A program made the translations under genes and the position numbers. Source: Merluccius polli (taxonomy: Eukaryota > Chordata > Actinopteri > Gadiformes > Merlucciidae). Taken from it: a stretch of 64,000 nucleotides of DNA. Shown piece by piece: positions 10,920 through 20,958 of the stretch; the stretch's first letter is position 1; each line of letters starts with the position of its first letter. The stretch is from assembly GCA_030340625.1 (NCBI GenBank), contig JAOPHQ010000577.1:292875-356874 (forward strand), in the 5' to 3' direction. The notes under the pieces were generated by a model. That model searched no databases and was not told where the DNA came from. It saw only the letters and a list, made by a program, of their open reading frames with translations.

Positions 10920-12097
10920 CAGGGCTTGAAAACGAAATTATTTTTCAATCGTTCCGTTCCGAACGGAACCGGTATATTTAACGTTTTCGTTCTTGCGTTC
11001 CGCCACCAACATATCGTTCCTGAACCGGTTCGGAACGTAAAATAACGTTCGTTCTTAACGTTCCGGCAGTGTTATTGGGCCTCCGCGGTGTGTTACTATT
11101 GCGGCCCCCCCCCCCCCGCCGGCCGTAGGTCCGCGGTGTGTTACCATTGCGCACCCCCCCGTCGGCCGTTACTATTGCGCGCGGCGCGGCGCGGCGCCCC
11201 CCCCCCCCCCCCCCCCCCGCGGTGTGTTACTATTGCGCGCCCCCCCCCCCCCCGTCGGCCCGTGGTGTGTTTGTGTTACTATTGCGGGCATAGACATATA
11301 TACATAGTATACATGTATATATGTCTATGATTGCGGGCACCCCCGCCGGCCGTAGGTCCGCGGTGACGCTCGAACGTGAACGTCGTTTTACGGCAGCGGA
11401 AGATTTACGACAGCCAGCATACAGACAGTAAACAGACAGTGAGCACCGGACTTCACATGATATTATTCACAACTCGGATTAATTTAATGAAACCCATTGA
11501 TTCTTTTGACCGGTGGACCCTTACGGACTTAAGGAATATAAACAATGCAGGAACGGACACACACCGTACCTACGGACTTTATGATCGCTTCAAAAGTTGG
11601 AAGTCAGACCTTTTCCCCGTCTCTCTTGTTTACCGGTAAGTCTGATGAATTATGCGTTGGTGTTCATAGTTTGTGTTAAATGAACTGAATGATTTATCTG
11701 TGGAGAGTCTAACTGATCTAACGATGTGCGTTATGTCCATATGGACAGACGTTTAAACGGTTACCGTATCTTTGTGTAGGTGATCTAAACGGCTTAAGTC
11801 GTTCAAGAAATAATTTAGATAAAATCCAGATCCGGCCTCAATTGGAGACCTGCGTTTATTTGTCAAAACGTGTCGCCACACCCCTGCGTCTATTAGGGAC
11901 CTTGCTTTTATTGGAAGTTTTACGGTATATAGAGAACGAAAAAAACCGGTTATTAACCGGTTTTGGGGATTTCAGAATAACGTTTCTGTTCCGGAACAGT
12001 TGAAGACCATTTGGTTTTCGTTTCCGTTTCCGTTCCTCGTAAAATACCGTTCGTTTTCGGTTTTCGTTTTCGTTCCTTGAACCGGTTCGGAGCCCTG
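10920..12097. mobile_element. Non-autonomous hAT element (1178 bp) with GTTCCG/CGGAAC arrays
   Basis: The termini CAGGGCTTGAAAACGA and TTCGGAGCCCTG are flanked by a perfect 8-bp duplication ATTAGAAC (10912-10919 and 12098-12105). Subterminal regions hold many GTTCC/GGAAC and AACCGGTT motifs in both orientations, probable transposase-binding arrays. The middle carries the poly-C minisatellite at 11094-11360 and a short inverted ATATACATAGTATACATGTATAT-like stretch. No transposase fragment is visible. Confidence 0.9.
11094..11360. repeat. Poly-C minisatellite, five or more degenerate units
   Basis: Units alternate a run of 7-22 C residues with GTCGGCCGTAGGTCCGCGGT and GTGTTACTATTGCG. The same pattern recurs at 9860-9950 and, on the opposite strand, at 47708-47860. 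Long runs of one base make the exact length doubtful in any assembly. Confidence 0.85.
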
Positions 12098-12633
12098 ATT
12101 AGAACCACATTTAGGGAGCAGTGCAGGGCTCACTGCAATTCTAAAGTTATGCAGCAGGATTATATGCTCATATCTATCTACAGAAGACAAAGCTCTGATG
12201 ATCTTATCAGCTCATCTGCAAGTTGTTGGTAATCTAAATTAGCTCATCTACATTAAATGATGTTGCTTATGGAATCTTAGCGGTCTATAGTTCTAGGAAT
12301 GCAGTGTATTTAAGGTAAATTAATAATTAAACTCAGTGATGTTTAATTTCATTAATTTCATGTGTCCAATTTCACCCTAGGATTTTTTGTTCCCAGTAAT
12401 GCCTGTAACCTACCCACCTGAATCTGTTTGAGGTTGAGCCAACAAGACACATGCGACCGCCTCCGATGGTTTAACAGCTCCCACCTCTACCCCCTTCAAC
12501 CATCAAGACTGGGTCAAAGAGGAGGTTAAGTAAAATCTAAACCCTGTGCTTCCAGGAGTCACCAGGGCCAATTATGTGCACCTGAGTAGGCCTACACTTC
12601 CCAATCTGAGCTCCGTGCTGTGGAAAATGCCGT

Positions 12634-13337
12634 TCAACTGGGGAACAGGACAGCCCCACACGCATGGAGCCGGGCACTAGCCAATTTGACATGCAGGAGG
12701 CCTATGGAGAATAAACTTGATGAAATATATATGCACACAATCTTCTTCAAAAACATGTATTGTTCCACGTTGCTGTGTATTGGCAGAAATCCACTGACCA
12801 CTGGCAGAAATATCGTCACGTTTGGTTCGGATAGGGCCCACGTCATTGCAGGGCCCCCAGTTATATGCAACAGTCAATTAAGGGAGTATAACAACCATGG
12901 TGATCACAGTATATGCCAATGTCAAGCTACATACCATAGTGAGGGTTTTGCCATTGCACTACTCACAATACAACAATTGTATTCATTCAAGCGCATCGCA
13001 CAATTATTTAATGTCTGCGACGACATCTGTGTGGCTAATGACAATCATGTGTGATGATGTTATTGATTATGAATAATATATTTTATGTAACATTTCTACA
13101 GCAACCCTAAATAGGTCTATTGTTAATGTTGGAGTAAAGTAAAACAAATTAAGAGACTGCAACTATTGGATACACAACCGTATGTATATGTGGGTCTGTG
13201 TTTATTCCTAGCATTGAGATGGTTATGCACTTCAGATCACAGACTGGGAGTTTTCCTTGCATAATAAAATCCGCATCCACATCTGTGAGACAGTGCTGCA
13301 CTCTGTTGGCAACAACATAAACTGCACCCATTTTCAA
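12634..13337 (-). pseudogene. Unrecognised coding relics (two segments)
   Basis: Segment 13337-13149 reads MKMGAVYVVANRVQHCLTDV and continues to ISMLGIN. Segment 12877-12640 contains ISASGQWISANTQQRG, then VFEEDCVHIYFIKFILHRPP and ACQIG. The residue composition and even run of codons look like decayed protein, not random frames, and both segments read on the same strand. I do not recognise the family. A DNA-transposon accessory gene or a processed host gene are both possible. Confidence 0.35.
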
Positions 13338-13569
13338 ACGTAGCTCGAGGGCTATGCTAATACTGATAACTAATATTTTTATTTTATTATTTTTTTCATT
13401 TCATTTTCATTTATTAACATCTTGATTTATTTGTCGTTTTATGTTTCTTTTTTGGAAGTTGTCCAAAAAGCTGAACCTCAATGTATGTTCAGAATTTGTA
13501 TGTAAAAAACAAACAATATAAACCCACATTGACGCTGTATGTTTTTGTGAACCTGTAAAAGCCCTTAAA

Positions 13570-13645
13570 TATAGGGAATATAATATGTGAAAATATGTGA
13601 AATGAATAAATGACACTATTCTCTTCATTCACTCCAGTCATGTAA
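13570..13645. repeat. Dispersed repeat, copy 1 (partner at 14741-14809)
   Basis: The stretch TATAGGGAATATAA, then AATGAATAAA, then CTCTTCATTCACTCCAGTCA is repeated about 1.17 kb downstream with small differences. Same orientation. It may mark the two ends of an old insertion or two copies of one short element. Confidence 0.75.
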
Positions 13646-14740
13646 TTGACATCAAGATATCAAGAAATACAGCACAAAACATAGCCTACCAATCTGTCAT
13701 CAACAATGTCAACAGTCAATATGTAAATAGTCAACAAATCAGTATTAAAATCTAATCACTAAAAAATCTATATAATATAATCTATGTAACAGAGTTACTC
13801 ATATCCAGTCAGTATATAAATGAGTAACAAAGTAATATGTAAATAAGTTACTCAGTTCATACAGTCAATATGTATATAATTAATATATCAGTATTTAAAT
13901 CTAATCACTACAACATCTATATAATACAATGTATAAAACAGTACATCATAACAGGTCAGTATATAAATAATGAATATGAAAAATAAGTTAACAACCAAAA
14001 ATCTATAATTAGTTACCACAGTGTCAACATCAAGCAGAAATGCAATAGATTAAGAAGTTAAATATAAATATAATAAAGAATGCAACTGTTAACACAGTTT
14101 AAGGATTTGCACCATGGTTGATATTGGCAACCGGAAGCTTCTATGTAGCTAGCCATTACACAAACTTTAAAATTTGACTCTTTCTTAAAAAAACACTCAA
14201 AATGACTCAAAACATTCAGCCGCTAGATGTCGTACTCCACCTCTCCCCTCGCATTGCATTCACGTAACCACACCGTGAATGCAATGCAAGTGGTTGCAAG
14301 TTTGTTGCTCAACCTGCATATTTCGTATTCGAGTGTACTGAGACTCAGGCGTCAAGTGATTCATTTTTCATGGTGTATGCCAATCTATAGCTATAGATTT
14401 AGGTTAGCATCGCTTTGCTTACCATCAAACTCAGCCATTCTTCCACACTAACTGGCAAGTGGCAACCTTGAACCCTGAGATACTATGTGATACCAACGTT
14501 GTTATACTTTTGGCTCACAAGCCTTGTTTGAAGCCAAAAGTCAGACATCTTAGACACAGAGGTAAACAAAACATTTGATTTGGACCCGGCAACATTTTTA
14601 AAATGATTAATTCATAATCATATTACTTTTGTTCACTTTCTAAAAGCTCTGTGGAAATGTTGTTATTATTATTATTTGTCTACATAAAATGTTATCAATA
14701 GGACCTTTAACAACCAGTAAAAAATGTTACATACCTAAAA

Positions 14741-14809
14741 TATAGGGAATATAACATGAATGAAATGAATAAACGACACAACTCTCTTCATTCAGTCCAG
14801 TCATGTAAT
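14741..14809. repeat. Dispersed repeat, copy 2 (partner at 13570-13645)
   Basis: It matches the upstream copy over about 68 bases (TATAGGGAATATAA through CCAGTCATGTAAT). An 8-base segment present in copy 1 is missing here. Confidence 0.75.
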
Positions 14810-17599
14810 GACGAGGAGAGTTGCGAGCGCCTCTTGTTGGCATCTTTCAGCAACATCATGGTCGCATACACCATAACGACAACTTAATTAGGCTTGTGTT
14901 ACAAACCCTGGATTACATTGTGTTTCAATATAAATGGATGCCTACTTAAAATGGCTTGAGGTTTACAAAATGGCAAACATCAACCCACAAGCTACAATCA
15001 CAAGACTCAGGAAACAGACAACAGTCAGTGGCAGACAACGGAATTCAATTCACGTCTGAAGATCCATTTTCCTGTCAAAAACCATATACACGATAAAACG
15101 GGCCCATTTTCCATTTTTCTACTGTCCACGAACATTGAAAATCAGATGGAACAAAGTGGAAAAAACGGCTCACTTTTGGTTTGGTTTTATTTCCATTTTT
15201 AAATTTTCCTTTGCGAATTGAAGACCACAGGTGACAAAGGAGAGGGTGAACCAGAAGTAAAATTAATCCATCAAAATAAAATAAAAATGTGTGAGAACGT
15301 TACTGTCAGGAGAACGATACACTTTGCAAATTAATTGGTTGCGTAGCTTCAGATTAAGCTAAAGTTAGCTAGTTATGATATATAATGATATCACTTTTGT
15401 AGTACTGTACTGTAGTAGCTAACTGTTTTTCTTTAAATAAAACTTTTTAAAAAAAGCTTCTCTAGCTACACAAGAGCAACGAAAAGATTGCCCATTCAGC
15501 AGAAAAGGTTTCAGTTGGCCACTTAAGCCTAATTTCCAACAAACCCTTTTGGTGTAGTACCTTTATTGGTCTACTAACCCTGTTTTGCGTTTCCACCGCG
15601 AACAGCTACCCTAAAATATAGGTGGGGTTTATAGCTACGTAACAATCGTGACATCATATTCAACGTGACAGTCATGAAAGAGGACATGGAATGTTTTGCG
15701 TTCTTTCTGCTCGTGTAGGGATGTTTATTACAACAAGGAGATAAGCTTTGTTTAATGAAAGGCTGAAGGCAGCATGGCGAAATACTGCCTAAATAAACAA
15801 GAGAGTTTGGGAAATGCTACTTCAGAGCGCAGATGAGGAAATTCAATAAAATTCAATAAATTAAATTAAATAAAAAGAATTTGGCTTCGTCGTGGGGTGT
15901 TAATCCCTTAGAGGTCGACCATGTCGCCTGCGGCAGGGTTAGCATAAATTTGTCATGCATTTAGATTAATAGCTAGACAAGTTTTTATCATACACACATT
16001 ACAAATATATTGACAGAAACCTTATAATCTACACTTTCCAATGTGTTCACTGCCAAATATTATGAGATGTTGTAAATGATGTGATTTTGATAAAACCTCA
16101 AACTTTCCACATTACTCAGTCACACCTGAGTTGGAGCGCTGTTGTACCCGCCCACCCATTGAGAAGAGACTATTCACATGACAATTATTCCACTCTTTGA
16201 GTTCTGATTGGTTTAGATCTTTCTGGGAGGCGTGGTGAGGACACCCACTGTAAACATCACATGCAAATTTGTTTTGTTCCTTGTTTTGAGGTCAACCTTT
16301 TACTTGGTAACGAGATGATGATTGGGCAATCTGCGATGGTAACACTATCAGAAGTTTTGAAACCTAGCCCTGAACTGCAGTGTCTTTTTGGAGACTTGGA
16401 GAATGGACTTCATCCATAATTATGTGTACGCAAAATACTAAATTATCTCTGGATCCCATTATGCGAGACACTTACTTTGTTTTTAGCCGAGATGCTAAGC
16501 GTTGCGCCGGTCCAACAAAGCTGCAGTGTCATTTCCATTGCACTATGCAATGGACTCAAATAGCTTGGAATAACATGAGATAAACCCTGTCCTATCAATA
16601 CATCTTTACTATTAGGGAAGCACCCGAAACTTGTGTTATGTTCTATTTTTCTTATTTTTACTTTTTTTACTTGGGTAATTACGTATTGTTTGCAGGGGCA
16701 GATCCAGATTATTTTCAGGAGGGGGGGGGCACAAGGGGGAACAACAGTTAAATTGGGGGGCCACCAGTTAAAGGGGCACAAAGGGGAAAATGTACATGCA
16801 CGGAGCGATTAGCCTCCATACTAAATGTTGTAGAGAAGACATACACATTCACTCGCGAGGCTCCAAAAGGCATGCCTCACCTTTTCCAAGTTAACTGCCT
16901 CCTCTTTGCCTCCACAGCAATTATCAATAAATCTGACACCTTGTAAGGACGGTGCATATGACCTTTTCATTTTTCACTGTCAACATTCAAATTCTGATGG
17001 ACATGTCCCCTTGTTTATGATATTCTCAACAACATCTGGCTCTTATGTGCAATTAGTAAGCTCACTAACAGTAGCCTAAGGCAAATTAAGTGGGTGCAAT
17101 GAATTGTGCAAGAATAATGCTATTTACAGCACTGTTAATTTTGTCAATGATAATCAGAATCAGAAATACTTGAATTATCCCCGAGGGGAAATTGGGTCAC
17201 GCTGCAGTTGCTCACTCTTTAAAACAGAAACACACAAAACAGAAATTACAAGAAATAGAAAATAAGAAAGATAAGAAATATGTAAAAATATGTAGAAAAT
17301 GTGCATTATACTACACAAAATAGAAAATAAGAAATATATATAAAGTATGTGCATCAGATATATAAGTGAGTTAAAATATGCAGTATAAATAATAATAAAT
17401 TCAGAATTAATACACTAAACAAATATACACAGGAGTAATCAATACTCTTCAACTCTGTGTAGTAAACAAGAATTCTCACATAATAAGCATCACTCAATAC
17501 ATTCTCACAGTGAAATTGAGAACAATAACAAGAATATTCTATACTCTTAATCAGTAATTAGTGCTCAGCTCTGTACAGTAAACATCTTAGTGTTCTGTA

Positions 17600-19065
17600 C
17601 AGTGGCATGCACAGACTTTTTGAAGGGCAGGGGCGGAAAGAAAAAAAAGGGCACATATAGCGTGTCCTCACCACTGCAGAGGACACTTTAGACATGTTTT
17701 ATATGTTATACAAATGGCACATTATGTAGCCTTAAAACAGACTAACTAGACAGACTACTCAGGTTAGTTTGCTGTTAGGATCAGCATCCAGGAGAACTGT
17801 GGATTACAATGTTGGACTGTGAAGAACACACAGCGACATGGATGTATGAATTAAACAAAATACGTAGGGGGTCTGGGGGTCTTCCCCCAGAACATTTTCA
17901 ATTAAGTAGATGCCATTTCCTGTATTCTAATGCATTTAACACCATATTAGCACCAGATAATCCAAACTGGTTCTCTGAGATATAGTGTAGAGATATAGGT
18001 CAACAAAGGGCGCAACATAAAAGTCATCGCAACAGTAATGTGTCATAGTATTTCTTGGTCCTTAATATACAATATCAAAGCTTAAGCCATAGCTGTTGAA
18101 AAGGTCTGAGACACATTTACTGCTCCATGGAATCATTCCATGGAATCATTTCATTCATGTCTCTAAAATTAGCTAGCCTAAATGTATCTAGCCTTCACAA
18201 AATTCAGGAAATTAGCTAGCCTCAATGTATCTAGCCTTCACAAAATTCAGGAAATCTGCTTTGCACAGATGACTGCATTATCTACTTTTATTGCAAAGTA
18301 TATCATAATATACACTAAAGCTATATTCACAGTTTATAATGCTCACCCAGCTCTGTTCTACTGATCATCACACTGGTCTCTCTCTCCCTCTCAACTAGCT
18401 GCTAGCATTAGCCGCTAGCCTACTCAATAGCATTAGCCTACTAACAAGACTTTCTGTCCTTAACTTACAAAAATTATCCCAGATGCTTAGCCCGGCAGGG
18501 AGTCAACTTAAACCTGGCAGAAACCCTGATATGCAATGCTAACCCAACTTTTAACTTTACTTGCTAGCTTTGAAAAGACGTAGTGAGGTAGCTCCTCCTT
18601 AAACATGCAATAGGCATCTCTACCTAATAATAGAACTTAGTTAACTTAAGTTAAAGTTAAGTTAAGTTGAAGTTAACTTAATTTACTAGAAGAGGGCAGT
18701 TGAGTGTCTTTTCCACCCAAGAGGGCAATTTAGTGTATTTTGCCAACCAGGAGGGCACTTTGGCGAGTTTTGGCTCCCAAGAGGGCACTTGAGGGCACTT
18801 TAGCATGCGTTTTAGCTCCCAAGGGGGCACTTTAGCACACGTTTTGGCTCCCAAGAGGGCACTTTAGCACGCGTTTTGGCTCCCAAGGGGGCACTTGAGG
18901 GCACTTTAGCACGCGCTTTGGCTCCCAAGAGGGCACTTGACGGCACTTTAGCACGCGTTTTGGCTCCCAAGAAGGCACTTAAGCACGCATTTTGGCTCCC
19001 AAGAGGGCACTTTAACATGCGTTTTTCAACAATTGGGCCCCCCCCCCCCCCTGTGCACGTCACTG
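17600..19065. mobile_element. Non-autonomous hAT (1466 bp) inside the larger hAT
   Basis: The ends CAGTGGCATGCACAG and CTGTGCACGTCACTG are flanked by a perfect 8-bp duplication GTTCTGTA (17592-17599 and 19066-19073). The right third is a minisatellite of GGGCACTTTAGCACGCG units. No transposase coding is visible. It interrupts the 3' non-coding part of the host hAT. Confidence 0.92.
18695..19025. repeat. Minisatellite of about 33-50 bp variable units
   Basis: Around nine units are built from GGCTCCCAAGAGGGCACTTT and AGCACGCGTTTT, with a longer form that has GAGGGCACTTGAGGGCACTT. It is open on both strands and would encode a repetitive basic peptide (GAKTRAKVPS), but there is no start context or splicing evidence, so I do not call a gene. 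Confidence 0.9.
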
Positions 19066-19779
19066 GTTCTGTATAGTAATCAGTCTTAAGCAGAATAAGC
19101 AGCAGTCAATACATTCTCACAGTGGAATTTTGAGGTAAGACACTTCAAAACAACTGTATTTTGCGATTTCCATGTCGGCTACTAAACAACCTTATGAACT
19201 CCTCCATATCCAAGGCCTTGGCTCTCTTGGACTCCACACTTAGTACCCTGAGGTCACTCAGTCTTTCATTGTTCATGGTGGTGCGCAAGTGATTTTTTAT
19301 CAATGCAGAAAAGCTGCGTTCGCAAGCAGCTGTACTTACAGGTAGGGCCATGGCCATTTTGCACAATCTGAACAGTTCATAGAAGACCTCACTGAATGGC
19401 TCTAGGAATACTGTGACCTCAAGCAAACTGGTTAGATTCTTCATTCCAGCCGCCTTCTTCCTCTCCAAGATCCACTTGGCTTGATGTAACTCAAACTTAA
19501 GATCATCCAGGTTTGTGTTGTAAAATGTTCCCAACAAAAACAGAGGAGTTTCCTCCAAAAAGCTGTTGCTTTTGGGATTGAGTGCTTGAATCCCTTTCAT
19601 GATATCACAATTGGTTTTGGAAAAATGCCTCTCTAGCTCAGCATTCACAGTGTCTAAGATGGGATAGAAAACAGTCGTACGAAAATAGTCCTTGTCCTGA
19701 TCAGAGGTTGCGCTAGACTTTTTCGTTGTCCGTCATTTTGACTGAGAGGGTCATAAAAATCCTGTCATAATCTATTTTT

Positions 19780-19802
19780 ACCCTAACCCTAACCCTAACC
19801 CA
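19780..19802. repeat. Interstitial telomere-like repeat
   Basis: About four copies of CCCTAA (vertebrate telomere repeat) lie within a hAT element. The run is too short to indicate a chromosome fusion; it may come from template slippage or telomerase-mediated repair. Confidence 0.85.
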
Positions 19803-20040
19803 AATTTTTTAAATGATAATAATGACATGTTCAATAGCATTTAATTTTAATTCATTTTTAATTAATATTCAGTCCAAACAAGCTGAACAAATAATCCACA
19901 CCGTGGATACACACATCAAGCAGAAGAATATGTAAGAATATCGGCCGCCAGGCGATTCGCGTATAGTGGGGCTTCACACTGTCATCACGTGGATAATTCG
20001 CGTATAGTGGGGCTTGACGGTGATTCATCACCACAATGCG

Positions 20041-20130
20041 GGCGGGAGCTAGTTGATCCACTAGTCAACACGCGGGAGTTAGTTGATCCACTAGTCAACA
20101 CGCGGGAGCTAGTTGATTCACTAGTCAACA
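20041..20130. repeat. 30-bp tandem repeat, three copies, with internal palindrome
   Basis: Units at 20041-20070, 20071-20100 and 20101-20130 read GCGGGAGCTAGTTGATCCAC then TAGTCAACA, with single-base differences. Each holds the near-palindrome TTGATCCACTAGTCAA. It is probably an expanded transposase-binding or structural motif. Confidence 0.9.
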
Positions 20131-20322
20131 CCGCCGCCAGGCGGACGAGTTTTCAAGGCGGCGCGGTCGCGGATAATTCGCGTGACGTGGGGCTTCTAGG
20201 TCACACATGCCCGCTTGCGCGTAATCAAATGTTTCAAGTGGGTTTGTTGTTTCAAATGTTTCAACACTCAACTGCCATGACATTTTTCTTCTTTTCTACT
20301 TTTCTTCTTCTACAACAGCCAA

Positions 20323-20958
20323 TAGCTGTTTCTAATTCTGCGTACTTGTCAGTACTTGTGTTCTTGTGGACTTGTGAAACGTCATCAGTCGCAGCCCAAG
20401 TACTGTTCCAATTCAAAGTCCGCATCTAGCCAAGTACAGTCCAAATGCCCGGATGTGTTCTTGCTCCGCCCATTTTATCGAGGATGCATCGGGTGGTGAC
20501 TTGTGTGGACTTGGGCAGCCAAGTATCCCAGAATGCATTTTGCGCACCAACCAGCTGCTCCTTTCATTCATTCATTCACCGACGTCCACATCAACATAAA
20601 CATAATTTTTCCCGCCACTAGCTTTTTATATGTAGGGCAGGCTAGATATGTAGGCTACAGAACAATACAAATATTTATACATATTAATATTTTTAAAATG
20701 AAAAGAGGCAGGGTTGTATTTTATATCATATTTCGTTTTATTGTAAATATACATTACAGTGAAAATAACCGGAGTATATGTACAGTCAAGACGAGCTGAG
20801 ATGGTGACGTCATCAAGTCCGCTGCTGTTCCAACTGCAGAATGACCGTACTGCGTCCTCCCGTCCTCGGGAGTTTGTACTCCCGAGTCGAACTTACCAAG
20901 TCCGAACTACCAAGTACGCAAGTCCGAACTTGGCGTACTTGGTATTGAGAAACGGCTA
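20323..20958. mobile_element. Small nested inverted-repeat element
   Basis: The left end TAGCTGTTTCTAATTCTGCG and right end TTGGTATTGAGAAACGGCTA form an imperfect inverted repeat, with internal inverted GTACTTG/CAAGTAC motifs. It is non-autonomous. The target duplication is unclear, so the superfamily is not assigned. Confidence 0.6.

Larger units (their letters stand above)
12098..16692. other. 4.6 kb gene-poor region with ORF relics and dispersed repeats
   Basis: No intact gene is supported. There are minus-strand coding relics at 12634-13337 and a pair of direct repeats at 13570 and 14741. From 13650 to 14060 the sequence is A/T-rich with repeated AGTCAATATGTAAATA-like phrases. 15540-15660 resembles a degraded element with a TTTCCACC-type end but lacks a clear partner. 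16600-16692 belongs to the repeat family into which the next hAT inserted. Confidence 0.4.

Noticed and set aside
16380..16583. 67-codon plus-strand frame
   Set aside because: Overlapping open frame on the other strand and no recognisable features; treated as chance.
18812..19063. A repetitive basic protein (GAKTRAKVPS repeats)
   Set aside because: It lies in a minisatellite of a non-autonomous hAT; the opposite strand is equally open.
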